Positions 8,709-18,000 of a stretch of DNA of 64,000 nucleotides are shown piece after piece. The stretch is from Arthrobacter sp. YN. Its GTDB lineage: Bacteria; Actinomycetota; Actinomycetes; Actinomycetales; Micrococcaceae. Position 1 is the stretch's first letter. Each line of letters begins with the position of its first letter. The stretch spans positions 3,906,001 to 3,970,000 of the forward strand of contig NZ_CP022436.1 of NCBI RefSeq assembly GCF_002224285.1. Direction: 5' to 3'. The notes beneath the pieces are model-generated. The model ran no database searches, was not told the DNA's origin, and worked only from the letters and a program-made list of their open reading frames with translations. The translations under genes were made by a program, and so were the position numbers.

Positions 8709-10592
8709 ATGTCTGTTGCTTTGGATGAAACGCGCCCGTCAAAGAATTTAAATCAACGACGACGGCTAGCTGCGTCTACGTCTGTGGCCGCCGGTTTGGC
8801 GCTGGTGTTGTCGCTGGGAATGACGGCGGGGCCGGCCTCGGCTGACATTGTTGGGGATGATTTCCACATTGAGGGTGAGGCCGCATCCATCGCGGTAAAT
8901 TCCACAACTGACACAGCGTACATACGGTCAGATGGCGCCGTGCTCAGAGTCAAAGACCGAGGCTCGAGTCCGGTGAATTGGGCGGGTGACTCGCCTGGGG
9001 TGTTGGCCGTCAACTCGACGACGAACAGACTCTACGTCGCAAGTTCTGACGCGTCGATGATGGAGAGAAATGCCCTTGTAGTGATCGATGAAGGGACTCA
9101 GGAGTCCACCCTAATTCCGTTCGATTCATACGTCGGTGATATTGCTGTGAACGAGAAGGCCAATAGGGTCTACGTCAACACGGACGCAGGGATCACGGTG
9201 CTAGATGGAGACACTAATACCCCCACTCTCGTGGCGGGTTCCGCAGGCCGTGGTAGGACCATTGTCAATCCAGTCTCAAATAAGGCATACGTACTCTCAA
9301 ATGCCGGCGTACGTGTCATTGATGCATCCGGAAAAATCACCTCAACCCTGAACGTCGACGGAATTGACGTCCTTAACTGGGCAGTGAATCCTGTGAAAAA
9401 TAAGATCTACATCACAACCAAGACGATATCCGGTTCCAGCCTCAAAGTGATCGATGGCGTCAGCGACACCATCACCGCCACGCTATCTTGGGACGGCCCC
9501 CTGGAGAACTGGGCCCTGAATCCGGCGACAGACCAGCTCTACATCGGTTCGGCTGCTGCATCCAATAGTGGATCCGTCCGTATTGTCGATGGGACCACTA
9601 TGAAGGAGACAGCAAAAATCCCCACGCCTACGCGGGTGAAGAAAATCGTGGTGAACCCGACGAATAACAAGATCTATGTTTCGATGGCCGACCGAGGTAC
9701 CACAGTCATTGACGGTCGGAACAACGGCACAACGACGCTGAGGATTTCGCCGTGGCTCATGGCTGCCGTAAACCCGTCCAACAACAAGGTCTACACTGTG
9801 GTCGGTAACCACATATCCGTCATTGATGGGAACACAAAACCGCCCGTCAAGAACGACTACAACGGAGATCGCACGGCGGACGTCGTTGCCAGGGACTCGG
9901 CCGGATTGCTGTGGCTCTACCCCGGCGACGGTTCAGGTGGGTGGCTGCCCCGTAAGCAGGTAGGACAAGGCTGGAACATCATGACAGCCATCGTCGCGCC
10001 CGGAGATTTCAATGGCGACGGTAATGCAGATGTTTTGGCCCGCGATGGAAGCGGACTGCTTTGGCTATACCCGGGTAACGGCTCGAGTGGTTGGCTTCCA
10101 CGCGTCCAGATCGGAAGTGGGTGGGAGAGCATGACGGCAATTGAGGGCATCGGACAGTTTAACGACGATGAGTTCGTCGATATCGTTGCGCGTTCCAGCG
10201 AAGGCTGGCTATTTGTCTATCGCGGCGACGGGAACGGCGGTTGGTTGCCTCGCTATTATGCAGGTTTTGGCTGGAACGGGATGTCCGAAATCACAGGCGT
10301 GGGTGACTTCAACATGGACAGCACTCCTGACCTTGTTGCTCGCGACGCAGCCGGAGCACTTCAGCTTTACCGCAACGGTAATGGTTGGCTCCCGACTCAG
10401 CAGATCGGCCAGGGCTGGAACGTCATGAATTCATTGGTTGGGCCCGGTGACTTCAACGGCGACGGTAAGGCCGACATCCTGGCACGCAACGCGGCCGGCG
10501 AGCTGTGGCTCTACGCAGGTAGCGGGGGCGCAGCCTGGCCTACGGCCACAAAGGTGGGCACCGGCTGGAACGTCATGACGGCCATCCTCTAA
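8709..10592 (+). CDS. Secreted beta-propeller plus FG-GAP/VCBS repeat protein, paralog 2
   Basis: 627 residues, same architecture as the gene upstream: signal peptide ending near AGPASAD, propeller blades with VNPxxNKIYVT/VIDG motifs to about residue 375, then five FG-GAP/VCBS repeats (DFNGDGNADVLARD, LWLYPGNGS, GWxxMTAI). Start ATG 8709 follows GGGGGATCTT; an ATG at 8697 would include the ribosome site itself. The C-terminal repeats are closer to those of paralog 1 than the propeller parts are, consistent with tandem duplication and faster change of the propeller. Fourth-repeat linkers are shortened (LYRNGNGW). Predicted secreted or surface location; no enzyme motif. Confidence 0.8.
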   Translation: MSVALDETRPSKNLNQRRRLAASTSVAAGLALVLSLGMTAGPASADIVGDDFHIEGEAASIAVNSTTDTAYIRSDGAVLRVKDRGSSPVNWAGDSPGVLAVNSTTNRLYVASSDASMMERNALVVIDEGTQESTLIPFDSYVGDIAVNEKANRVYVNTDAGITVLDGDTNTPTLVAGSAGRGRTIVNPVSNKAYVLSNAGVRVIDASGKITSTLNVDGIDVLNWAVNPVKNKIYITTKTISGSSLKVIDGVSDTITATLSWDGPLENWALNPATDQLYIGSAAASNSGSVRIVDGTTMKETAKIPTPTRVKKIVVNPTNNKIYVSMADRGTTVIDGRNNGTTTLRISPWLMAAVNPSNNKVYTVVGNHISVIDGNTKPPVKNDYNGDRTADVVARDSAGLLWLYPGDGSGGWLPRKQVGQGWNIMTAIVAPGDFNGDGNADVLARDGSGLLWLYPGNGSSGWLPRVQIGSGWESMTAIEGIGQFNDDEFVDIVARSSEGWLFVYRGDGNGGWLPRYYAGFGWNGMSEITGVGDFNMDSTPDLVARDAAGALQLYRNGNGWLPTQQIGQGWNVMNSLVGPGDFNGDGKADILARNAAGELWLYAGSGGAAWPTATKVGTGWNVMTAIL

Positions 10593-10615
10593 CGCACTCA
10601 GCCATCAGAGGTAAA

Positions 10616-10651
10616 GGGCGGCTGGCCCTGAACGATCAGGACCAGCCGCCC
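10616..10651. terminator. Bidirectional hairpin terminator between convergent genes
   Basis: The stem GGGCGGCTGG/CCAGCCGCCC encloses a 16-nt loop. It lies 23 bases after the beta-propeller gene stop and includes the last codons of the convergent hydrolase, so it may end transcription from both sides. Confidence 0.65.
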
Positions 10652-11460
10652 CTCACAGCACCCAGAAACTCCCGTACGTCCCCCGCCACCCGCTCCGGGC
10701 ACTCCCATAGCACCAGGTGACCGGTCTCCTCATAAATCTTGAGGCGCGATCCCGGAATGCGGCTGGCAAGGGTCTCCTGATGATGCCGCGGAACTAGATG
10801 GTCGTGGGCGCCCCAGAGAATCAAGGCAGGTGCTGAAATGGTGCCTGTTTCCGTTGGCGGCACCGCTTCGTAGTAGCCGCGCAGCGACTCCTTCCAAATA
10901 GACGCCGGCATGGCCAGCCCGTCCTGCACCCGGTCTTCAATGTAGGAAGCAGGCACGGTGTGCAGCAGCCGGTACCAAGACAAGGACCCGCGCACCCACT
11001 CCTCTGAAATTGGATCAGTCAGCGACTCCATTTCGGCGGCGAACGCCGGCTTCCCGTGGAGGCTCAACGGCGCCCCCACCAAAATCAGCGAAGCCACCAG
11101 TTCCGGACGCATCACGGCTAGTTGTTGGGCAACATATCCCCCACTGGACGAACCCACCACGTGGGCATGGACAAGACCCAACACATCAAACAGAGCCACC
11201 ACGTCTTCGGCCACTTCCAGCAGTGAATAACCGCCGGATGGCTTCTCGGCAAGTCCATGCCCACGAAGATCAGGTGCTACAACAACTGCATCCGGAACCG
11301 CGGCAATCAGCCGCTCGAAACTGCGCCAGGACTCGCTCCAGGCGTGCAACAAGAGTAAGGGCGTGCCGCCGTCGTCGACTGCTTGTTCAAGGCGACCTTG
11401 TACGAAACAGGGGACGCTGATACCCGTGCGCAAGGCGACAGTCCTGACCTCGGACTCCAT
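10636..11460 (-). CDS. Alpha/beta hydrolase
   Basis: 274 residues from ATG 11460; the open frame extends 16 codons upstream. Alpha/beta-hydrolase signatures: LLLLHAWSESW (oxyanion region), DLRGHGLAEKP, nucleophile elbow VVGSSSGGY with Ser about 100, late acid in LILWGAHDHLVP, and catalytic His in EETGHLVLWECPERV. This is the pattern of cytoplasmic esterases, haloacetate dehalogenases and related C-C hydrolases; the substrate cannot be told. No signal peptide. Its start has no obvious Shine-Dalgarno sequence. A 12-bp hairpin separates it from the next hydrolase. Confidence 0.85.
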   Translation of the reverse strand: MESEVRTVALRTGISVPCFVQGRLEQAVDDGGTPLLLLHAWSESWRSFERLIAAVPDAVVVAPDLRGHGLAEKPSGGYSLLEVAEDVVALFDVLGLVHAHVVGSSSGGYVAQQLAVMRPELVASLILVGAPLSLHGKPAFAAEMESLTDPISEEWVRGSLSWYRLLHTVPASYIEDRVQDGLAMPASIWKESLRGYYEAVPPTETGTISAPALILWGAHDHLVPRHHQETLASRIPGSRLKIYEETGHLVLWECPERVAGDVREFLGAVRGGWS

Positions 11461-11545
11461 AGGGCCAGCGTACGCTCGGCGCCCCTCCAGGACGAGGGCA
11501 AAGGGCACCCGGCGAACTTCCAGCTAGCGAGTCTATGGTTGATGA

Positions 11546-11574
11546 GTCCCGCCTGATCCCCCATCAGGCGGGAC
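11546..11574 (-). terminator. Hairpin terminator between the two hydrolase genes
   Basis: A perfect 12-bp stem (GTCCCGCCTGAT/ATCAGGCGGGAC) with a 5-C loop lies 22 bases past the stop of the upstream minus-strand hydrolase (11597). No T run on the minus strand. Confidence 0.75.
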
Positions 11575-11596
11575 ACTTTCGTTTCGGCCCGCCCGC

Positions 11597-12580
11597 CTAC
11601 TTTGTGCGGGTGGCGGCCCACTCCCGAAACCCGTCGGCGATCTCTGCTGCGTGCGTGTGGTGGAGGTAGTGCTCGCCCGGGAGCGGCACCACGGTACCGT
11701 CGGCAACGCTCGAAGCCTGCCTCTGATGCAACCCCAGCCACTCCGGAGTCTTCGTATTCTCCGACACCACGAACAGCAGCAAGGGCAAGTCCTCCGCGAA
11801 GCCGGTCCCCAGCGCGCGCTCAAAGTTGGTGCGGATGTGGGTCATCTCGTTGAGATAGGTCGACGAGATGGAGTTCCGCTGCGTCAGCATCTGCATCTGC
11901 TCACGGGCGTGATCTGTGTAGGCTTCGCCATACCCGTCGCCTGCTGCGGCCACCAGGCGGAGAAGCCCCAGGCTCTTAGCAGCGGACAGGAGACCGGTGG
12001 GGAATTGGGTGTCCATGCCGGGTTGCCCGGGAACGCTCGAGTCGATACCGACGAACGCCGTCACCTCCTCCGGATAGCGGGCGGCGTACTCAATGCCGTA
12101 GATCCCGGCGATGGAGTGCCCCATCAGGATGTACCGGTCAACGTCCAGCGCTTCAAGTGCCGAGTGGACCTCCGAAACAATATTCCCAGTGGTTCTCTCG
12201 CGCTCCGTTCCGTCACTCAAGCCGTACCCAAACGGCTCCACCACAATCACGCGGTGGTCCTTGGCGAGGTTATCCACCAAGGGTTGAAAGTCGAGGAACG
12301 GAGAAGACGTACCAAACCCCGGCAACAGGACAACGTCCTCCCCCTCGCCGCTGACCACGACGTTCATCAAGCCGCCCTCGACTTCCACCCTCTCCCCATA
12401 CGACTCAATCCGGTGGCTTTCCGACTCAGCCGCCACCACGTTCACCACGGTTGTAGTGCCCAAACCCACTGCCAGCACTGCACCTACTGCGGTGACCGCC
12501 ACGAGCATTCTCCTCACAAACCTCTTCAAACCTGCCTCTCTCCAGGCGCACGATGCGCCCATGCCTTCAGCCTCGTCCAT
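11597..12580 (-). CDS. Membrane-anchored alpha/beta hydrolase
   Basis: 327 residues. One N-terminal membrane helix at about 25-50 (MLVAVTAVGAVLAVGLGTTT) suggests the catalytic domain sits outside the membrane. Hydrolase motifs: VVLLPGFGTSSPFLDF, EPFGYGLSD, nucleophile elbow LMGHSIAGIYG (Ser about 153), and catalytic His near GEHYLHHTHAAEI. The lid region (TGLLSAAKSLGL onward) is of the type seen in lipase- or proline-iminopeptidase-like members. The start at 12580 is the first ATG; later ATGs (12562, 12508) would shorten the N-terminus. Substrate unknown. It is divergent from the sensor kinase gene, with 74 bases between them. Confidence 0.82.
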   Translation of the reverse strand: MDEAEGMGASCAWREAGLKRFVRRMLVAVTAVGAVLAVGLGTTTVVNVVAAESESHRIESYGERVEVEGGLMNVVVSGEGEDVVLLPGFGTSSPFLDFQPLVDNLAKDHRVIVVEPFGYGLSDGTERERTTGNIVSEVHSALEALDVDRYILMGHSIAGIYGIEYAARYPEEVTAFVGIDSSVPGQPGMDTQFPTGLLSAAKSLGLLRLVAAAGDGYGEAYTDHAREQMQMLTQRNSISSTYLNEMTHIRTNFERALGTGFAEDLPLLLFVVSENTKTPEWLGLHQRQASSVADGTVVPLPGEHYLHHTHAAEIADGFREWAATRTK

Positions 12581-12654
12581 GGCGGGACTCCGCGCGTCAC
12601 CCCTGAGTAGTCACCTGTGTACCGCGTTGGTGGTACAGGCGAATCGTCCTCAGG

Positions 12655-13851
12655 ATGAAACGGCCACCGACGCTGCCTCGCAATACTGGGAGGGTGCCGC
12701 CACATCGCCCTCCCGGAATCACCACGCGCCTGAGCGACGTCATCGTGGTCGCCGTCGTAGTGCTCTTTGCCATCCTGCCGTTTCCCGACCACGTCTTCCG
12801 GGCACGCGGAGCACTGCTCCTGATAGCGCTCTTGCCCGTCGTGGCGATGCCGTTCCGTCGTCGTTGCCCGCTGGCAACGCTCGGGATCAGCCTTGCCTGC
12901 AGCGTGATCGTCGCAGTTGCAGGAGTACTGGCACCCAGCACTCTGATGGCCGCTGTGATCGCGTCCTATTCAGTGACGAGCAAGACGCGCCGCGTCACGG
13001 CGACTCTCGCTGTGGCTCTGGCCGCGCTCCTCGTGTTCCTCATCAGCGCACTCCCGCTGGGCGATTTCTTTGACTCCCGAGCGTTGCAGTTCGTCGCCTT
13101 CATCGTTCTGGCCGGAGCCATGGGCGACGCCGCCAGATCGCGGCGGGAGTACATCGCCGCCGTGACGGAACGGGCCGAACGCGCTGAGCGCGGCAAAGAT
13201 GAAGAAGCACGACGGCGGGTGGCTGAGGAACGCGTCCGCATCGCCAGGGACCTCCACGACGTTGTGGCCCACCAGATCTCGGTCATCAGCCTGAGCGCCG
13301 GCGTCGCATCCTCGTCCCTCGCAACCCGGCCCGAACGGGCACAGGAGGCGCTGACCACCATCCGCAGTGCATCGCGCACAGTACTTGCCGACATCGGGTC
13401 GCTGATGTCCCTGCTGCGCACCGAGGATGCAAACGATGGTCGTGACCTCCACCCCCAAGCAGGGTTGACGCAGCTCGACGAGCTCATGGCACGCTTCGAT
13501 CAAGCGGGACTGCAGGTGGAACTGCATCAGGAGCCAGGCATTCCGGCACTCTCACCGGCCAGCGACCACGTTGCCTATCTGGCTTTGCAGGAGGGACTCA
13601 CCAACGCGCACAAACACGGAGCAGGCGGGCAAACCGCTGTCGTCATCCGCTCCAGCAATGGCGACGTGATCCTGACAGTCACCAATCGCCTCCGTGCTGG
13701 CGGTGCGGGCGCCGTGCCCAGTGGGCACGGGCTGCGTGGGCTGCGCGAACGGGTTGCCGCCGTACGGGGCACAGTGGAAACAGCAAGGGCCAACGGCGAA
13801 TTCCGACTCGTGGTGACGGTGCCGTCAAGCGTGAAGGGAGCACTCCGATGA
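12655..13851 (+). CDS. DesK/NarX-type sensor histidine kinase (HisKA_3)
   Basis: 398 residues. Four to five membrane helices lie in residues 25-165 with no separate sensor domain, then a charged coil (ERAERAERGKDEEARRR). The HisKA_3 dimerisation domain carries the phospho-accepting His in ARDLHDVVAHQIS (about 204). The ATPase domain has an N-box (LQEGLTNAHKHG) and a G-box (GHGLRGLRERV). Such kinases phosphorylate LuxR-type regulators; the partner is the next gene, which starts inside this stop codon (ATGA). The signal is unknown; intramembrane sensing, for example of membrane state or wall-active drugs, is typical for this form. Confidence 0.9.
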   Translation: MKRPPTLPRNTGRVPPHRPPGITTRLSDVIVVAVVVLFAILPFPDHVFRARGALLLIALLPVVAMPFRRRCPLATLGISLACSVIVAVAGVLAPSTLMAAVIASYSVTSKTRRVTATLAVALAALLVFLISALPLGDFFDSRALQFVAFIVLAGAMGDAARSRREYIAAVTERAERAERGKDEEARRRVAEERVRIARDLHDVVAHQISVISLSAGVASSSLATRPERAQEALTTIRSASRTVLADIGSLMSLLRTEDANDGRDLHPQAGLTQLDELMARFDQAGLQVELHQEPGIPALSPASDHVAYLALQEGLTNAHKHGAGGQTAVVIRSSNGDVILTVTNRLRAGGAGAVPSGHGLRGLRERVAAVRGTVETARANGEFRLVVTVPSSVKGALR

Positions 13852-14513
13852 TCAGTGTCTTGGTAGTGGACGACCAGCCCTTGGTACGCCAGGCCGTGCG
13901 CGACATTCTGTCCGACAGCGGCGGGATCCGGGTGGTGCGCGAGGCATCGAATGGCAGGGAAGCTGTCCGCGCCGCCGCCGAAGCAGCCCCCGACGTCGTT
14001 GTCATGGATATTCGGATGCCGGAAATGGACGGCATAGCAGCCACCTCGGAGATCATCGCGGGTCCATCCGCCCGGACGCCGCGGGTGCTCATCCTCACCA
14101 CCTTTGAGGAGGACGAATACATCGTGGCCGCCCTCCGTGCCGGTGCGAGTGGATTCATTGGAAAAGGAGCGGAGCCGGACGACATCGTGCGCGCCGTGAG
14201 AACCATCCATTCAGGTGAATCGCTGCTCTCCCCCATTGCGACGCGGGCACTCATTGAACGATTCGTGGAGCCCCTTCCACTGGCATCTGTATGGGAAGAC
14301 AGGAGCCTCTCACGCTTGACCGAGCGGGAGCGGGAGGTGCTGGTTCTGGTGGCCCGGGGACTGACAAATCAGGAGATCGCGGCCTGCCTCGTCATTTCCC
14401 CACACACCGCAAAGACGCACGTCAACCGGATCATGACAAAAGTGGATGCCCGGGACCGAGCGCACCTGGTGATCCTGGCTTACGAATCGGGTTTGGTTTC
14501 CGCAGGGTTGTGA
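13848..14513 (+). CDS. NarL/FixJ-family response regulator
   Basis: 221 residues. Receiver domain at 1-125: acidic pair in VLVVDDQPL, phospho-acceptor Asp in VVVMDIRMPEMDG (about 54), switch Thr in LILTTFEED and Lys in GFIGKGAEP. The C-terminal LuxR-type helix-turn-helix is LTEREREVLVLVARGLTNQE followed by VISPHTAKTHVNRIM. It binds DNA as a phosphorylated dimer. Translation is coupled to the kinase by the 4-base ATGA overlap. The target genes are not evident; the neighbouring permease and hydrolase genes are candidates only by position. Confidence 0.93.
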   Translation: MISVLVVDDQPLVRQAVRDILSDSGGIRVVREASNGREAVRAAAEAAPDVVVMDIRMPEMDGIAATSEIIAGPSARTPRVLILTTFEEDEYIVAALRAGASGFIGKGAEPDDIVRAVRTIHSGESLLSPIATRALIERFVEPLPLASVWEDRSLSRLTEREREVLVLVARGLTNQEIAACLVISPHTAKTHVNRIMTKVDARDRAHLVILAYESGLVSAGL

Positions 14514-14586
14514 CCAGCGCAGACAAAGGACCAGGCAGCCAGGCGGCCAGCCGCCGTCGAAACTTGGCTTCTCCGCCGCGTTGGCA

Positions 14587-15009
14587 CTAGTCGCGGCGAG
14601 GAACCGGCTGCGGCGGGACGGCAGGGTCCGACGCCGGTATACAGAACCTCAGTCCGTCGCCCCAAAATCCGTTGTTAATGCAGTACAGAGGCACCTGTTC
14701 GTCGCCGATATGAAGCGTGGGATTCCGCATGCGTTTGGACACACTGAAGGTAAGTTCCACTGTGCCGTCAGGGGACTTGCAGCTGTAGGCGCCGTTCCAC
14801 GGGCTCATGTCCTCGCAGGCGTTGAGTTCCCTCGATACGCCGTCGCGGTCCACGTACTCCCAGGTCCTGTCCGTCTTCTCGCCGACCTGAATGACCGAGT
14901 TTGGAACGGACCGGGCATAGTCACGGGTAAATGACCGCTCGTCGCAGCCCGCGGCTGTGAGCGTGAGCAACGCAAGCAGGGCGAAGCCTAATTTTGTTTC
15001 ACGACGCAT
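14587..15009 (-). CDS. Hypothetical lipoprotein
   Basis: 140 residues. Signal and lipobox LLTLTAAGC (Cys about 22) predict a lipid-anchored extracellular protein. The mature part has four further Cys residues (NACEDMS, YSCKSPDG, PLYCINN, RFCIPAS), likely forming two disulfides, and ends in a Pro-rich basic tail (VPPQPVPRRD). No family is recognised. It is convergent with the response regulator gene. Confidence 0.65.
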   Translation of the reverse strand: MRRETKLGFALLALLTLTAAGCDERSFTRDYARSVPNSVIQVGEKTDRTWEYVDRDGVSRELNACEDMSPWNGAYSCKSPDGTVELTFSVSKRMRNPTLHIGDEQVPLYCINNGFWGDGLRFCIPASDPAVPPQPVPRRD

Positions 15010-15256
15010 TCCGGTGCCCCCATCAACTGAACTCTGCCAAGCCTATCCACATGGTGGCCTGAAGAGCGCCCCGCCCGCGGGCGTCATGTCGGAGCGCGTC
15101 CCGTTCCCAAGGTGCTGGCCGCGCTTGCCGCTTCCCCGCAAGTGGAACGCTCTTTCAAAGAATTTCTGCAGCGGGTGTAATCAAAAGTTCCTTGCCGGAA
15201 ACAACATGATTGAGCGCAAGAATTGCTCGATCACTCCGTGGGGGAAGGAACCCAAA

Positions 15257-16261
15257 ATGAAGTACCGCCGATCCGGATATGCCAAGTACGCCACTCTCGC
15301 AACGCTGACCCTGGCACTCACGCTCGCAGCCTGTGCGCCGTCCGCCCCGGTCGCCAGTAGTTCGTTCACCACAGCCGCAGAAGAAAGCAGCGGCGTGGTC
15401 GAGCTCCCTGTAGCTCCGCTGGAAGAAGCACTCGCTGCCACATCTTTCGAAGACAGCGCCCCAGCGCATCCCAGCCAGCCGGAGGTCGCTGTTCCACTAC
15501 CCGGGGATCCTGTTGTGATCACTCCCGTGCGGGAAGTAATTGTTCCGGCCCCGGCAGCGCCGACAACTCCCGCCGTGGCAGCGGAACCTGTAGTTCCGGC
15601 ACCGCCTGTTGTTCCTGCGCCGCCGGCTGCACCGGCACCGCAGGCGACCATTCCGCCGTCGACCGTTCCTCCCGCTGCTCCTGAGATAACTCCGGTGACC
15701 CCCGCCGTACCGTCGACGCCACACGTCTCGCCCAGCTACCCGCAGACCGGCTTGTTCACCTTCCCCGACGGACACATCTCCTTCCTGCTGCCAGCGGGCT
15801 GGACCGTCCAAACCGAGGAAATACCCATGGACTTCTACGGTGACCGCCGCACGGTCATAGCCGATATCCATGACGAGATGGGCGTAAAGGTAGCGGAGAT
15901 CGCCAGCGGTATTTTCGGCGGCGTCGTGGCCGGCCCCGTGAACCGCACCATCCTCGACTCCCAGCAACTGACCGATTTCGAAAGCCGGGACGGAGCATCC
16001 CACTTCGCGTTCTTCAGGGACGAATACCCCTTCGACCCCTCAATAACCCGGTACTTCATGGGGGTGGTGACAAAGGAATTCATGACCGAGGGCCCTGGCA
16101 GCGCCTCGGCCCACAGCTTCATGGTCATGGGCAACGGTGCAGCCCAAGCGACTGCCAACATCGAGGTTTCAATGTCCCCTGAAAGTGCTGCGACCTGGAT
16201 GGAAACCGAGCAATACAGCAAGCTCAAAGCCCTCCTGACGAGCATCCAGTACGCGGAGTAG
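15257..16261 (+). CDS. Lipoprotein with Pro-rich stalk
   Basis: 334 residues. Start ATG 15257 has a strong GGGGAAGGA ribosome site; the open frame runs 100 codons further upstream but without coding character. Lipobox LTLALTLAAC (Cys about 26). Residues 30-160 are rich in Pro, Ala and Val (VVPAPPVVPAPP), then a compact domain begins at GLFTFPDGHISFLLPAGWTV. That opening resembles small secreted actinobacterial domains with an FPAGW motif, but no named family is certain. The long stalk suggests reach through the wall. Monocistronic by its own terminator. Confidence 0.7.
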   Translation: MKYRRSGYAKYATLATLTLALTLAACAPSAPVASSSFTTAAEESSGVVELPVAPLEEALAATSFEDSAPAHPSQPEVAVPLPGDPVVITPVREVIVPAPAAPTTPAVAAEPVVPAPPVVPAPPAAPAPQATIPPSTVPPAAPEITPVTPAVPSTPHVSPSYPQTGLFTFPDGHISFLLPAGWTVQTEEIPMDFYGDRRTVIADIHDEMGVKVAEIASGIFGGVVAGPVNRTILDSQQLTDFESRDGASHFAFFRDEYPFDPSITRYFMGVVTKEFMTEGPGSASAHSFMVMGNGAAQATANIEVSMSPESAATWMETEQYSKLKALLTSIQYAE

Positions 16262-16276
16262 CGACTCAGCCCGGCC

Positions 16277-16315
16277 CGATACCCGCACCACCTCACGACG
16301 GTTGTGCGGGTATCG
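16277..16315 (+). terminator. Hairpin terminator after the stalked lipoprotein gene
   Basis: A 12-bp perfect stem CGATACCCGCAC/GTGCGGGTATCG with a 15-nt loop starts 15 bases after the stop. No T run follows. Confidence 0.7.
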
Positions 16316-16374
16316 CGGCACCTTCCCGGTTCCGCACCTGAACCCCTCAACCCCACATCTCGAGAGAAATGACC

Positions 16375-16581
16375 ATGGAACTCTTCGACGCGCACACCCT
16401 GGTAATGTCCGCCGTCCTGCTGATTCACATCGCAGGTGTGATAATCGTTTCCGTTTCCGCCGTTGTGCTGGTCATGTCAACGTTGGCAGTGGTCCTGGCC
16501 GTGCGCGGGGTCAGAGCCACTTGGGCATGGGGGCGCCACAGCACCTTTGGACCCGCCAACCGATTTAGTAAGGTTGCTTAG
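16375..16581 (+). CDS. Small membrane protein
   Basis: 68 residues, mostly one long hydrophobic stretch that could form two helices (LVMSAVLLIHIAGVIIVSV and AVVLVMSTLAVVLAV), with a basic Trp-containing tail (RATWAWGRHSTF). ATG 16375 has GAGAG at good spacing; the ATG at 16369 is too close to it. It lies 21 bases before the permease gene and may be cotranscribed. No family recognised. Confidence 0.5.
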   Translation: MELFDAHTLVMSAVLLIHIAGVIIVSVSAVVLVMSTLAVVLAVRGVRATWAWGRHSTFGPANRFSKVA

Positions 16582-16602
16582 CTCCCTGTACTATCTGTTC
16601 CC

Positions 16603-17973
16603 ATGAACAGCCCGGCAAAGCCCCAGACGTCAAAACTCAAGCAGTCGATAACCGGCCCGCTGCTTTTCCTTTTTATCCTCGGCGACGTATTGGGCGCGGG
16701 CATCTACGCCCTGGTGGGGAAGGTTGCGGGCGAAGTGGGAGGTGCTGTGTGGATTCCGCTGGCGCTGGCCCTGTTCCTGGCCATGCTCACCGCCGCCTCC
16801 TACGCGGAGCTCGTGACAAAGTACCCGAAGGCCGGCGGGGCGGCAGTCTTTGCTGAACGGGCTTTCAAAGTGCCTCTGGTTTCGTTCCTGGTGGGCTTCA
16901 GCATGTTGGCTGCCGGGGTGACCAGCGCGGCCGGTTTGAGCCTCGCCTTCGCCGGGGACTACCTCAAGCCACTCTTGGACGTTCCCGTCACTCCCACCGC
17001 TCTGGTATTCCTGCTGCTGATCGGACTCCTGAACGCACGCGGGGTCAAGGAATCCGTGAGGGCAAACGTGGTCATGACCGTCATTGAGGTGTCCGGCCTG
17101 GTGTTGGTGATCGTCTTGGTGGGCGTGATGTTCGGCCGCGGAGACGGCGATGCCTCACGCGTTCTTGAGTTCAACCCCGCAGTGTCCCCCGGAGCAGGGA
17201 TCCTCGCTGCGTCTTTGTTGGCGTACTACTCGTTCGTGGGCTTTGAAACCTCTGCCAACGTTGCCGAAGAGGTCCGGGACGTCCACCGCGTCTACCCCAA
17301 GGCACTGTTCGGGGCCTTGTTGACCGCCGGGGCCATCTACATTCTCATCGGTTTGGCCTCGTCCATAGCCCTGTCGCCCAATGATTTGAGCAGTTCTTCG
17401 GGTCCCTTGCTGCAAGTTGTCCAGGCTACTGGCTTTGGAGTTCCGGACTGGCTCTTCGGCCTGGTCGCCCTCATTGCCGTAGCCAACGGCGCCCTGCTGA
17501 CAATGATCATGGCCAGTCGTCTGGCATTTGGAATGGCAGAACAATCATTGCTTCCCACTGGGTTGGGGAAGGTCCTCCCCCAACGGCGCACCCCGTGGGT
17601 AGCCATTCTGGTGACCACGTTGGCGGCGATGGCACTGACCACCACGGGCGACCTCGGCTCCCTCGCCGAAACGGTGGTCCTGCTTCTCCTGTTCGTCTTC
17701 ATCAGCACCAACGTGGCCGTTCTGGTGCTGCGCAAAGACAAGGTGGAACACCAGCACTTCCGTGTCCCAGCGGTTATTCCATGCCTGGCATTGGCCTCCT
17801 GCGTCCTCCTTCTGTTCCAGCAAGGCCCGGAAATCTGGTTGCGCGCAGGCATCCTCTTGGGAATCGGGCTCGTCCTCTTTTTCGTTACGCGCTGGATTCA
17901 GGGGCGCCAACGGACAGGCCTACCCGCGGCCAACGAACGTCCCGAGGCCCAGAAGGAACCACTGAAGTCCTAA
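16603..17973 (+). CDS. APC-superfamily amino acid permease
   Basis: 456 residues with about 12 membrane helices. Helix 1 carries GDVLGAGIYALVGKVAG, the G-S/A-G unwound motif of APC transporters that binds the substrate amine and carboxylate. Helix 6 has YYSFVGFETSANVAEEV, the conserved (F/Y)xGFE motif of this superfamily. A C-terminal cytoplasmic tail is charged (ERPEAQKEPLKS). It probably imports an amino acid or polyamine by proton symport; specificity is not readable. It is not obviously linked to a catabolic gene nearby. Confidence 0.9.
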   Translation: MNSPAKPQTSKLKQSITGPLLFLFILGDVLGAGIYALVGKVAGEVGGAVWIPLALALFLAMLTAASYAELVTKYPKAGGAAVFAERAFKVPLVSFLVGFSMLAAGVTSAAGLSLAFAGDYLKPLLDVPVTPTALVFLLLIGLLNARGVKESVRANVVMTVIEVSGLVLVIVLVGVMFGRGDGDASRVLEFNPAVSPGAGILAASLLAYYSFVGFETSANVAEEVRDVHRVYPKALFGALLTAGAIYILIGLASSIALSPNDLSSSSGPLLQVVQATGFGVPDWLFGLVALIAVANGALLTMIMASRLAFGMAEQSLLPTGLGKVLPQRRTPWVAILVTTLAAMALTTTGDLGSLAETVVLLLLFVFISTNVAVLVLRKDKVEHQHFRVPAVIPCLALASCVLLLFQQGPEIWLRAGILLGIGLVLFFVTRWIQGRQRTGLPAANERPEAQKEPLKS

Positions 17974-18000
17974 AGGACTCCGTTCCGCTTCAAGCAACTC

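Noticed and set aside
7000..10500. Dense repeated DNA resembling a repeat array
   Set aside because: The repeats are in-frame protein repeats (propeller blades and FG-GAP units) of irregular length, not CRISPR or satellite repeats.
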